From an uncultured Anaerolineaceae bacterium (lineage in GTDB: Bacteria > Chloroflexota > Anaerolineae > Anaerolineales > Anaerolineaceae), in NCBI GenBank assembly GCA_937894825.1, contig CALCQT010000203.1:1-8558 (forward strand): a DNA stretch of 8,558 bases, read 5' to 3'. The position numbers and the translations under genes were made by a program. The notes below the pieces were generated by a model, which saw only the letters and a program-made list of their open reading frames with translations, had not been told where the DNA came from and made no database searches. Shown here in pieces: positions 1 to 5,865 of this stretch (position 1 is its first letter; each line of letters opens with the position of its first letter).

Positions 1-42
1 GTGAGTTCGTTGTTTTTTGCCATAAAAAAACAACGAACTCAC
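1..42. repeat. Perfect 18-bp inverted repeat, probable transcription terminator of the isomerase gene
   Basis: Bases 1-18 (GTGAGTTCGTTGTTTTTT) are exactly complementary to bases 25-42, leaving a 6-nt loop. The structure lies 9 nt past the stop codon of the minus-strand isomerase, where a terminator would be expected. It is atypical in that the T/A run is in the upper stem rather than after it. Any U-tract following the stem on the minus strand would lie left of base 1 and cannot be seen. The stem may also continue beyond the edge. A mobile-element terminal repeat is a less likely alternative. Confidence 0.6.
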
Positions 43-51
43 GCTTATCCT

Positions 52-1470
52 TTATTCAAACAAATAGTTTCTGGTCTTCTTTTCCTGATCTTCATCATAA
101 AAATCGGGACGAACACCCTGAATATAGGTCAGCGATTCCAACAATACCGGCAAAACATCGCCATGAATGGCGGAGGCGTGATGAACGTAGGGGCCTTTCA
201 CGATCATGGATTCAACTTTGGGCCAATTCGGAACTTCGATCCACATGTAAGTGCCATGTGTCTTGGGCCCTTCAATACCAACGGCCGTACCCAGGAGAAT
301 GCCATATTCGCCGTTATCACCGTCAAAACGGGCGATTGAGATTTCGCCCCCTTTGATTTCCGCTACAACGGAGCCGGGACAATGTTCCGGGAACGCAAAA
401 GGCCGGTCCAATTTGGCTTTTTCTCTGGCCAGAGAAATTGGCCAGGGGCCGCAGTGCTGGAGCAATTCGCCGTTATCATTGGTTGGATGGCGGATCGACC
501 AATCGATAAAGAAGGAGGGCGTTTTGCCCATTGCGGCGGCCTGTACCATGATAGATGTGATTGCGCCATGGATGTCGGTTTCGCAGGCGACTGGAAGCCC
601 TTCTTCCGTGAGCAAGGCGTTGGCACAGCAGGGCATCAGGTGCAGCGCCTGTTGCAGCGCGTCCCAACATTGGATCGCGATCGCGTTGCAGTGGTTTTCT
701 TCGGCAAACCGTTTCATGGCTACTTTCAGACAGGCAACTTTTCTGGCTGCCGCTTCAGGGACCCGTACGTCCATATTGGTGTTGATAAATTCCAGCGTCT
801 GGCGGACATCCTCATCATCGGAAGCTTCCAGCTTTTTGACCCGGTCCGTCAATTCAACGATTGTGATCGGGAATACCTGGATATCGAATTTTTCAAGCAG
901 CTCGGCTTCGTTGACCATCATGGTCCAAAAATCGTTGGGGCGGGTGTCGATTTGCAGGATTCTGGTTCTGCGGAATTCTTTGACGACATTCGCTGTGGCG
1001 ATAAACAACTTGATTCCCTTTTCAAACAGTTCATCTTCGACACGACAATTGGGGAGATAGGTGAAAGGTACCCGCATTCTGCGCAAGACCTTTCCCGTTG
1101 CAAACAAACCGCATTGCGTGTCGCGCAGTCTTGACCCGTCTTCCAGGGGCGCCTCATCCCGCGGTCCCCATAGCAGGACCGGAACACCAAGCGCTTTGGC
1201 CACTTTCGCGCAGCTATGTTCTGAGCCGAAATTGCAGTGAGGAATAAAAAGGGCATTTACGCCGGCCCCTTTGAATTTCCTGACGACTTTGTCCACATCC
1301 TCTGCGCTGCGGAGTAACCCCTCGTCGTTAATATCTTCAATATCAACGAAGTCGACCTGCAAACTCCTCAGTTTATCGGCGATAATATTTTTATATTTTA
1401 CCGCGTCAGCTGCACTAAAAATCCTTCTTCTTGTCGGCGCGTAACCAACCTTTACTTTATGATCCATCAT
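52..1470 (-). CDS. L-fucose/L-arabinose isomerase family protein
   Basis: The 472-residue product looks like a member of the FucI/AraA ketol-isomerase fold family, cytosolic metal-dependent enzymes that interconvert aldoses and ketoses. Candidate metal ligands are visible in family-typical settings: Glu297 in the ACETDIHG segment, Asp323 in FFIDW, and a His pair at 430-431 near the C-terminus. His339 in the HCGPWP segment is also typical. The N-terminal half (about 1-170) resembles the Rossmann-like domains of the family. The first of two tandem ATG codons is favoured because AGGAGG (1485-1480) sits 9 nt upstream of it. The gene is transcribed away from the M24/rpiR/dehydrogenase unit, suggesting shared control and a common pathway. 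It is shorter than E. coli FucI (about 590 residues), so it belongs to the diverse FucI-like relatives whose substrates vary. The family call is firm; the sugar is unknown. Confidence 0.88.
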   Translation of the reverse strand: MMDHKVKVGYAPTRRRIFSAADAVKYKNIIADKLRSLQVDFVDIEDINDEGLLRSAEDVDKVVRKFKGAGVNALFIPHCNFGSEHSCAKVAKALGVPVLLWGPRDEAPLEDGSRLRDTQCGLFATGKVLRRMRVPFTYLPNCRVEDELFEKGIKLFIATANVVKEFRRTRILQIDTRPNDFWTMMVNEAELLEKFDIQVFPITIVELTDRVKKLEASDDEDVRQTLEFINTNMDVRVPEAAARKVACLKVAMKRFAEENHCNAIAIQCWDALQQALHLMPCCANALLTEEGLPVACETDIHGAITSIMVQAAAMGKTPSFFIDWSIRHPTNDNGELLQHCGPWPISLAREKAKLDRPFAFPEHCPGSVVAEIKGGEISIARFDGDNGEYGILLGTAVGIEGPKTHGTYMWIEVPNWPKVESMIVKGPYVHHASAIHGDVLPVLLESLTYIQGVRPDFYDEDQEKKTRNYLFE

Positions 1471-1541
1471 CTTCTTTTTCCTCCTGGCGAATGAATAACT
1501 ATCGGGATATGAGCCCGTAAGTGAATAAAATTGGGAAGCAA

Positions 1542-1574
1542 AAATTTCAATATGACCAATTATATATGAAATTT
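1542..1574. promoter_or_regulatory. Inverted repeat AAATTTCA-N17-TGAAATTT, candidate operator
   Basis: Two perfect 8-bp arms (1542-1549 and 1567-1574) flank a 17-nt spacer in the divergent region between the isomerase and M24 genes. The spacer contains a TATAAT on the minus strand (1564-1559), so a bound protein would cover the likely isomerase -10 element. The repeat lies about 60-90 bp upstream of the plus-strand -35. The RpiR-type regulator encoded nearby is the natural candidate ligand, but this is inference. The region is AT-rich, so chance palindromes are not rare. Confidence 0.4.
1559..1564 (-). promoter_or_regulatory. Candidate -10 element for the isomerase gene
   Basis: The minus strand reads TATAAT here, a perfect -10 consensus. 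It would give a leader of roughly 80 nt before the isomerase start codon. No good -35 is present at 16-18 bp spacing (the best hexamer is GAAAAT), so the promoter would be weak or activator-dependent. In sequence this AT-rich, a TATAAT alone is modest evidence. Confidence 0.3.
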
Positions 1575-1634
1575 AACAAAAATTTTCTAATTTCGTAAAT
1601 AAATATAAAAACTGACATTTATCACCTTTCTTTG

Positions 1635-1663
1635 TTGACATTCTTATGCCTCGTTGATAAAAT
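1635..1663 (+). promoter_or_regulatory. Sigma-70-type promoter for the M24/rpiR/dehydrogenase unit
   Basis: The -35 hexamer TTGACA (1635-1640) is a perfect match. It is followed by a 17-bp spacer and the -10 TAAAAT (1658-1663), five of six matches. Transcription would start near 1670, giving a leader of about 55 nt to the GTG start at 1725. The same -10 hexamer and spacing recur in the transporter promoter at 5771-5799. Confidence 0.72.
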
Positions 1664-1676
1664 TATTCCACTGCAG

Positions 1677-1691
1677 AAGCATAAAATGCTT
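1677..1691. promoter_or_regulatory. Palindrome AAGCATAAAATGCTT, candidate operator
   Basis: Two 6-bp arms (AAGCAT and ATGCTT) flank a 3-nt centre. The site lies about 7-21 nt downstream of the predicted start of the 1635-1663 promoter, a classic position for a repressor that blocks initiation or early elongation. The RpiR-type protein encoded in the same unit could autoregulate through it; this is inferred from position only. Confidence 0.35.
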
Positions 1692-1724
1692 TATAATTCT
1701 TGAAAAAACACAGGATCGCACGCA

Positions 1725-2831
1725 GTGAACCGTATAAATATTTCGGATTTTGAATATAAAAAGCTAAAACTACGCCGCTATATGGCTGAAAATGGCTATG
1801 AAGGCGCTGTGGTTGCACGCCGTGATAATTTTGCATGGTTCACATTCGGCGGCGATAATAAAATATTTCGTTCAACCGACGTTGGTTACGGCATCCTGGT
1901 TGTTACGATGGACACGGTTTTCCTGATTGCTCAGACCATGGACGCGGACCGGATTTATGATGATGAATTGCGTGGTCTGGATATCGAAGTTCATAAAATC
2001 CGCTGGTGCGATGAATCCAGAGAGGCTGCGGCCATGAATCTGCTGCGGGGCAAAAAGATCGTCAGTGACATTCCGATCCACGGGACTGATTATCGGTTTG
2101 ACGACTTTGTGGATTTGCATACGCCTTATACCCCTGCGGAGATCCAACGCTATCACGAAGTGGGCGCCTTGTGTGATCGGATGCTTTTTGAGATCGCGGA
2201 TAATGTGCGGCCGGGAATGACCGAACAGGAAATTGCCGCGATGATCCTTTATGCCTACGGCAGGGAAACTATGGTTCCGAAGGTCCTTTTGGTGGGGAGC
2301 GATGAGCGTATCAGCAAATACCGTCATCCCAATGCTTCGGACAAAAAATTGGAACAGATCCTGCTATTGGCGCCGGCTGCGGACAAGTTTGGGCTGCACT
2401 GCAATATTTCCCGTATGGCTGTCTATGGCAATGATATTCCCAAGCAGCTTGCGGAAAAATATGAATTGCTGAATCAATGTCTGGCTGTTACCGCATCGTT
2501 ATGTATCCCAGGAACAGGGATGGGAGAAGTAGTTTCCGCTCGCCGTCCCATTTTGGAAGATGCAGGTTTAACAGAGGAATATTTTAATCATTACCCGGGC
2601 GCAACTACCGGCTATTTCATGGGAAGTTCTCAGCCGCTGATTGAAAATCAACTAATTAAGGAAACACAATGTTTCGACTGGTTTATCACGGTGACCGGTG
2701 CAAAAGTGGAAGAGTTGGTGATGGCGGGAGAGCGTGGCGGTATGGTATTGTCCGCCGCCGGAACGTGGCCGGTTAAGCCTTATCCGGCAGGGGATTATCG
2801 ATGTGATTTACCCTGGATTTATTGCAAATGA
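1725..2831 (+). CDS. M24 family (creatinase/aminopeptidase P fold) protein lacking metal ligands
   Basis: The 368-residue product has a creatinase-like N-terminal domain (about 1-135) and a C-terminal pita-bread domain (about 140-368). The substrate-loop histidine is kept (His201 in KYRHPNASDK). The two aspartates expected in the first metal motif appear as Ala216 and Asn227 (segment LAPAADKFGLHCNISR). The GHG-type histidine motif is replaced by NHYPGATTGY (288-297), and the first glutamate motif is also degraded (about 316-326). It is therefore unlikely to be a dinuclear-metal peptidase. Creatinase itself is a metal-free member that uses the equivalent loop histidine, so a metal-independent hydrolase of a small molecule or a binding role is possible. 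Translation starts at GTG, preceded by AGGA at 1712-1715 (9-nt spacing). It is the first gene of the unit; a 112-nt gap without a terminator leads to rpiR. Often annotated simply as Xaa-Pro peptidase. Confidence 0.82.
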   Translation: MNRINISDFEYKKLKLRRYMAENGYEGAVVARRDNFAWFTFGGDNKIFRSTDVGYGILVVTMDTVFLIAQTMDADRIYDDELRGLDIEVHKIRWCDESREAAAMNLLRGKKIVSDIPIHGTDYRFDDFVDLHTPYTPAEIQRYHEVGALCDRMLFEIADNVRPGMTEQEIAAMILYAYGRETMVPKVLLVGSDERISKYRHPNASDKKLEQILLLAPAADKFGLHCNISRMAVYGNDIPKQLAEKYELLNQCLAVTASLCIPGTGMGEVVSARRPILEDAGLTEEYFNHYPGATTGYFMGSSQPLIENQLIKETQCFDWFITVTGAKVEELVMAGERGGMVLSAAGTWPVKPYPAGDYRCDLPWIYCK

Positions 2832-2943
2832 GCAAGGTTCTGTTGATTCGGTACTTTGATTTGAAAACTTTTTGGGTAATGAAAAAAACAGGAGAATTAC
2901 ACAGGAACTGGATAAATAAAAACAGAAATGAAAGGGGATGGTT

Positions 2944-3804
2944 ATGTTAGAAGAACAGGAATCCGGGTTGCCGCGTCATATTGAGATCAAAATAAAAGCC
3001 ATTTATTCATCGTTGAAGCCGGCAGAACGTAAAGCCGCGGATTATTTTACGAAAGAACCTGCCTTAATCAAGGAACTGACAATTTCCAAACTGGCGAGCA
3101 GCGCCGGGTGCAGCGAAGCCACAATCTGCCGGTTTGCGAAAAAAATTGGTTTTGAGACATATTCTGAACTGAAAGATGAAATTGTTAATTCCGAGGGCAG
3201 CCAGATTGTCAGCGTCGCAAAATCCTACAGCAAAAATGACAGCGTTTTCGATGTGCTGCAGCGAACATTCGATATGGGCGGATCTTCGTATAGCGCGATT
3301 GATATGAAACAGTTTGAGGAGGCTTTCAACGCGCTGAAAAAGGCCGAAACCGTATTATGTGTCGGGGTCGGCGATGCTGCGATTGTTGCCAGTGCAATCT
3401 ATAACAAGTTAATCAGGATCGGACGGCGCTGCTACATGGCCAGCGACACGGACACAATGAACATCCTGTGTTGTTCACTGCTGAAAAAAGATGACGTGGT
3501 AATCTGTATCTCCCACTCCGGGAAAACAAAAAATGTGGTGAATGTCGCAACGAACGCCAGGAAAAAGGGTGTGAAAGTAATCGCGCTGACGAATTTTCCC
3601 ATGTCGCAACTGGCGAAACGGGCTGATTATTCTTTGTTTACCGCCTCTTTTGCGGAGAGCGTCAATGGGGAGGTGATATCAAAACGGATTGCTGAATTGT
3701 GCATTATCGAATCGTTGTTCATCTCCCTGATCCTGAGTGACAAGGAATATACCAGAGCGATGGACGTATCCAACGAAAGTGTTTCTTACAATAAATATGA
3801 TTGA
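2944..3804 (+). CDS. RpiR-family HTH-SIS transcriptional regulator
   Basis: The 286-residue product has an N-terminal HTH_6-type domain (about 14-90, helix-turn-helix near 47-68, TISKLASSAGCSEATICRF) and a C-terminal SIS sugar-isomerase-like domain (about 125-255) with the typical CISHSGKTKNV segment (188-198). RpiR proteins bind DNA as dimers and usually sense phosphosugars through the SIS domain; many are repressors of carbohydrate genes. The second ATG (2944) is preferred over the one at 2938 because AAAGGGG (2931-2937) is 6 nt from it but directly abuts the earlier ATG. The gene ends 10 nt before the dehydrogenase start, so the two are surely cotranscribed and probably coupled. Candidate targets are the palindromes at 1542-1574 and 1677-1691. 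Effector and target are not shown by the sequence. Confidence 0.9.
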   Translation: MLEEQESGLPRHIEIKIKAIYSSLKPAERKAADYFTKEPALIKELTISKLASSAGCSEATICRFAKKIGFETYSELKDEIVNSEGSQIVSVAKSYSKNDSVFDVLQRTFDMGGSSYSAIDMKQFEEAFNALKKAETVLCVGVGDAAIVASAIYNKLIRIGRRCYMASDTDTMNILCCSLLKKDDVVICISHSGKTKNVVNVATNARKKGVKVIALTNFPMSQLAKRADYSLFTASFAESVNGEVISKRIAELCIIESLFISLILSDKEYTRAMDVSNESVSYNKYD

Positions 3805-3814
3805 GAGGGTATTG

Positions 3815-4855
3815 ATGAAAGCTGTTGTGTTGCTGGCTCCGAATGAATATGTCTATCAGGATGTCGAAAAACCGCAATGTCCGGAGGAAGGCATCCTGCT
3901 TAACGTGAAGTATTGCGGCCTTTGCGGAAGTGATCTGCGAACGCTGCGGTCCGGTCATAAAAACATTCAATTCCCGGCTGTTTTGGGGCATGAAATCAGC
4001 GGGATCGTCGCTGAAATCGGACCGAGCTATAACGGGGATTTTAAACCGGGCGAAGCGCTATGCGTCGGCCCGAATGTTTATTGCGGGACTTGCGAATTTT
4101 GTGTCCGCGGTGAGCTTGAATTCTGTGAAAACCTGCGGGAACTGGCTCAGCACTGGCCGGGTGGTTTTGCGGAATATATCGCCATTCCCAGGGAAGCCCT
4201 CGACAATGGCGTGATTCGAAGAATTCCTGATGGGGTACGCATGGAACATGTTGCGGTGGGCGAACCGCCGTCTTCCTGTATCAATGCGCAGGAAAAATTG
4301 AATGTTCATGACGGCGACAGTCTGCTCATCATAGGCGCCGGTCCGATCGGCGCGATTCACGTCTCAGTGGCGCGGGCCAGAGGCGCGGCGACAATTTATG
4401 TCGCCGATATTGCCGCATCGCGTTTGGAGATGGTGAAAGACTTCGGAGTGGACGCTGTGATCGATTCTTCCAAAACGGATCTGATTGAAGAAATTATGAA
4501 GTTGACGGGCGGGAAAGGCGTGGATGTTGTGATCACGGCCAATCCGGTCGCGGTGACGCAGGTTCAGGCGATTGAGGTTGCGCGGAAAGCCGGGCGGATC
4601 GCTTTCTTCGGAGGGCTTCCTCATGCCGACTGCAACGTGACCCTGGATACGAATAAAATCCATTATCGCGGGCTCCATGTGATCGGGACGACTGGATTTG
4701 CGCCGCGTCACTATGATGAATCCATCCGTTACATTGCAAAAGGGTTGATTCCGGCAGAGAAGCTGGTGACTCATGTCCTTCCGCTGAAAGATTTCGCGGA
4801 AGGCGTCGAACTGGCCCGTGCGGGGCAGGCGATGAAAGTGGTTTTTGAGATATAG
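3815..4855 (+). CDS. Zinc-dependent medium-chain alcohol/polyol dehydrogenase
   Basis: The 346-residue product is a complete MDR-superfamily dehydrogenase of the sorbitol/threonine dehydrogenase type, a cytosolic enzyme oxidising a secondary alcohol or reducing the ketone. Catalytic zinc ligands are Cys37 (GLCGSD), His59-Glu60 (GHE) and probably Glu150 (GEPPSS). The structural zinc lobe is intact with Cys90, Cys93, Cys96 and Cys104. The Rossmann motif GAGPIG spans 174-179, and Asp198 at the end of the second strand suggests NAD(H) rather than NADP(H). The start at 3815 is chosen because GAGAGGG ends 5 nt upstream and the MKAVV opening matches the family. An upstream in-frame ATG at 3797 overlaps the rpiR stop. 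Paired with the isomerase, it probably handles a sugar or polyol intermediate; the substrate cannot be read from the sequence. Confidence 0.9.
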   Translation: MKAVVLLAPNEYVYQDVEKPQCPEEGILLNVKYCGLCGSDLRTLRSGHKNIQFPAVLGHEISGIVAEIGPSYNGDFKPGEALCVGPNVYCGTCEFCVRGELEFCENLRELAQHWPGGFAEYIAIPREALDNGVIRRIPDGVRMEHVAVGEPPSSCINAQEKLNVHDGDSLLIIGAGPIGAIHVSVARARGAATIYVADIAASRLEMVKDFGVDAVIDSSKTDLIEEIMKLTGGKGVDVVITANPVAVTQVQAIEVARKAGRIAFFGGLPHADCNVTLDTNKIHYRGLHVIGTTGFAPRHYDESIRYIAKGLIPAEKLVTHVLPLKDFAEGVELARAGQAMKVVFEI

Positions 4856-4875
4856 TTTTTCGTGAAATGGATATG

Positions 4876-4900
4876 GCCGCAGGTTGCTGCGGCTTTTTTT
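4876..4900 (+). terminator. Intrinsic terminator after the dehydrogenase gene
   Basis: A perfect 7-bp GC-rich stem (GCCGCAG 4876-4882 with CTGCGGC 4887-4893), a GTTG loop and a run of seven T residues (4894-4900) form a textbook Rho-independent terminator 20 nt past the stop codon. It works for the plus strand only: on the minus strand the same stem is not followed by a T run. The T run overlaps the stop codon of the convergent AraC-type gene. Confidence 0.92.
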
Positions 4901-5555
4901 AATCCGATGCGGAGATTTTCCGGAATTGCTCCGGTGTCATGCCGGCGGCTTTCCTGAAAACGGATATGAAATATTTTGACGAAGAAAAGCCGCAAATTTG
5001 AGCAATCTCATATATCTTTTTGTCTGATGCCCGGAGCAATTTTTTTGCCAGGTCAATTCGTAAGAAACAAATATATTTCGTGATCGTTTGACCATGGAGT
5101 TCTTTGAACTTCGTTGAGATCAGCGATGGACAAATGGCGAATTCCTTTGATAAAAGATCCAGCGTGACGTATTCGGTAAAATGGCTGTCGATATACCTCT
5201 TGATGCCTGGCAATCCTTTTTGTGTATCTGCCGGACGGAAAAATATAGGAAGCTGTCGCTCGGGATCAATTAGAAATCGTGTGACATTGTTTTCCATCAG
5301 CAGGCAAGCCAGTTCAACAGTGGGAGAATTGGAATAAAAAACGGCTTGTTCGGTTGCCCGGCAAGCGGCTATTTCTAAAATTCGTTCCTCAGGCAACAAA
5401 GAGATATCAATGATGGTATTAACTTGCGTCTTCGCTTCGGCGGCTTTAAGGAAGGGCAAAATTTGGACGCATTCTTCCACTGCGCCGCAATGCTCTTTGA
5501 TTGTTTGAATCAAATATTTGATATTCTCTGAATTATCTGAAAAGATTACGACCAT
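4899..5555 (-). CDS. AraC-family regulator with receiver-like N-terminal region
   Basis: The 218-residue product ends in a complete AraC/XylS DNA-binding domain (about 117-215): a first helix-turn-helix near 131-152 (LDLLSKEFAICPSLISTKF), the linking helix (FLRIDLAKKLL), and a second near 179-203 with the conserved IAQICGFSSSKYFISVFRK pattern. Residues 1-100 are short for a sugar-binding cupin. They follow the rhythm of a response-regulator receiver: strand VVIFSDN, Asp50 in TIIDISLLP, Ser75 in VFYSNSP, and NNVTRFLIDP, where a true receiver would have a Lys-Pro. The acidic pocket is thin and the lysine is missing, so it would be a pseudo-receiver. The gene is divergent from the ABC transporter operon, so it probably regulates it. 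The ribosome-binding site is poor (GAAAATAACA before ATG). An in-frame stop just upstream limits earlier starts. Confidence 0.88.
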   Translation of the reverse strand: MVVIFSDNSENIKYLIQTIKEHCGAVEECVQILPFLKAAEAKTQVNTIIDISLLPEERILEIAACRATEQAVFYSNSPTVELACLLMENNVTRFLIDPERQLPIFFRPADTQKGLPGIKRYIDSHFTEYVTLDLLSKEFAICPSLISTKFKELHGQTITKYICFLRIDLAKKLLRASDKKIYEIAQICGFSSSKYFISVFRKAAGMTPEQFRKISASD

Positions 5556-5587
5556 TGTTATTTTCTATACCGCTGATTTATTTATCC

Positions 5588-5607
5588 ATCTATCTATCTA
5601 TCTATCT
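5588..5607. repeat. Tandem tetranucleotide repeat (ATCT)x5
   Basis: Five perfect ATCT units, read as AGAT on the minus strand, lie 33-52 bp upstream of the AraC-type start codon. The first minus-strand unit overlaps the putative -10 element (5609-5604), and the rest falls over the predicted transcription start and 5' leader. Such tracts can change copy number by slipped-strand mispairing. Confidence 0.9.
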
Positions 5608-5632
5608 TATATACAGATTCCTTCCTCGTCAA
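5604..5632 (-). promoter_or_regulatory. Candidate promoter of the AraC-type regulator
   Basis: On the minus strand TTGACG (5632-5627, five of six matches to the -35 consensus) is followed by a 17-bp spacer and TAAGAT (5609-5604, four of six). An alternative -10, TATAAG, exists at 15-bp spacing. Transcription would begin near 5597, inside the AGAT repeat tract, giving a leader of about 42 nt. Confidence 0.5.
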
Positions 5633-5638
5633 CATAAT

Positions 5639-5651
5639 TTTGAAATTCAAA
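5639..5651. promoter_or_regulatory. Palindrome TTTGAAATTCAAA, candidate regulator site
   Basis: A 13-bp perfect palindrome (6-bp arms around one base) sits immediately upstream of the -35 of the AraC-type gene, in the region shared with the transporter promoter. It contains TGAAATT, also present in the right arm of the 1542-1574 inverted repeat, so one regulator might see both. AAATATG occurs at 5649-5655 and again at 5663-5669. The sequence is AT-rich and the assignment is tentative. I see nothing else definable in 5652-5770. Confidence 0.3.
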
Positions 5652-5770
5652 TATGAAAAGAGAAATATGTAATGCGAATCAGGGAAGAAATACAGTAAAT
5701 ATAAGGACAAATTACAGCAGGGATGAAAAAAGCAAACAAAAAAAGTGGTATAGAATAAAAGATGTTGGTA

Positions 5771-5799
5771 TTTACAATTCCTTTTTTCGATTATAAAAT
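5771..5799 (+). promoter_or_regulatory. Promoter of the ABC transporter operon
   Basis: TTTACA (5771-5776, five of six), a 17-bp spacer and TAAAAT (5794-5799, five of six) form a good sigma-70-type promoter. The predicted start near 5806 leaves a leader of about 60 nt before the binding-protein ATG. The arrangement mirrors the 1635-1663 promoter. Confidence 0.68.
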
Positions 5800-5812
5800 A
5801 AAAAAACGAAAA

Positions 5813-5831
5813 TGGAAAACTATCGTTTCCA
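5813..5831. promoter_or_regulatory. Inverted repeat TGGAAA-N7-TTTCCA, candidate operator
   Basis: Perfect 6-bp arms (5813-5818 and 5826-5831) lie about 7-25 nt downstream of the predicted transporter transcription start, the same relative position as the palindrome at 1677-1691 behind the other promoter. This suits a repressor site or a small leader hairpin. The binder is unknown; RpiR or AraC-type proteins from this locus are candidates. Confidence 0.38.
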
Positions 5832-5865
5832 CATTTACATAATTTTTCATAGCAGGAGGAATAAG

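Noticed and set aside
382..1134. Long plus-strand open frames opposite the isomerase gene (251-1060 and 382-1134)
   Set aside because: They are antisense to a clear isomerase frame, show no recognisable domain, and have no convincing ribosome-binding site.
2832..2943. Possible separate promoter for rpiR (TTGATT with TAATGA)
   Set aside because: The match is poor and the spacing only about 15 bp; with no terminator before it, readthrough from the M24 gene is the simpler explanation.
2879..2950. 23-codon frame starting MKKTGELHRN just before rpiR and overlapping its start
   Set aside because: No ribosome-binding site is visible and the composition simply reflects an A-rich leader; it looks like chance.
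3737..3814. N-terminal extension of the dehydrogenase from ATG 3737
   Set aside because: It would overlap the rpiR coding end, lacks family similarity, and the ATG at 3815 has a proper ribosome-binding site.
5812..5865. N-terminal extension of the binding protein from ATG 5812
   Set aside because: It would put 18 residues in front of a clean signal peptide and ignore AGGAGG at 5854-5859.
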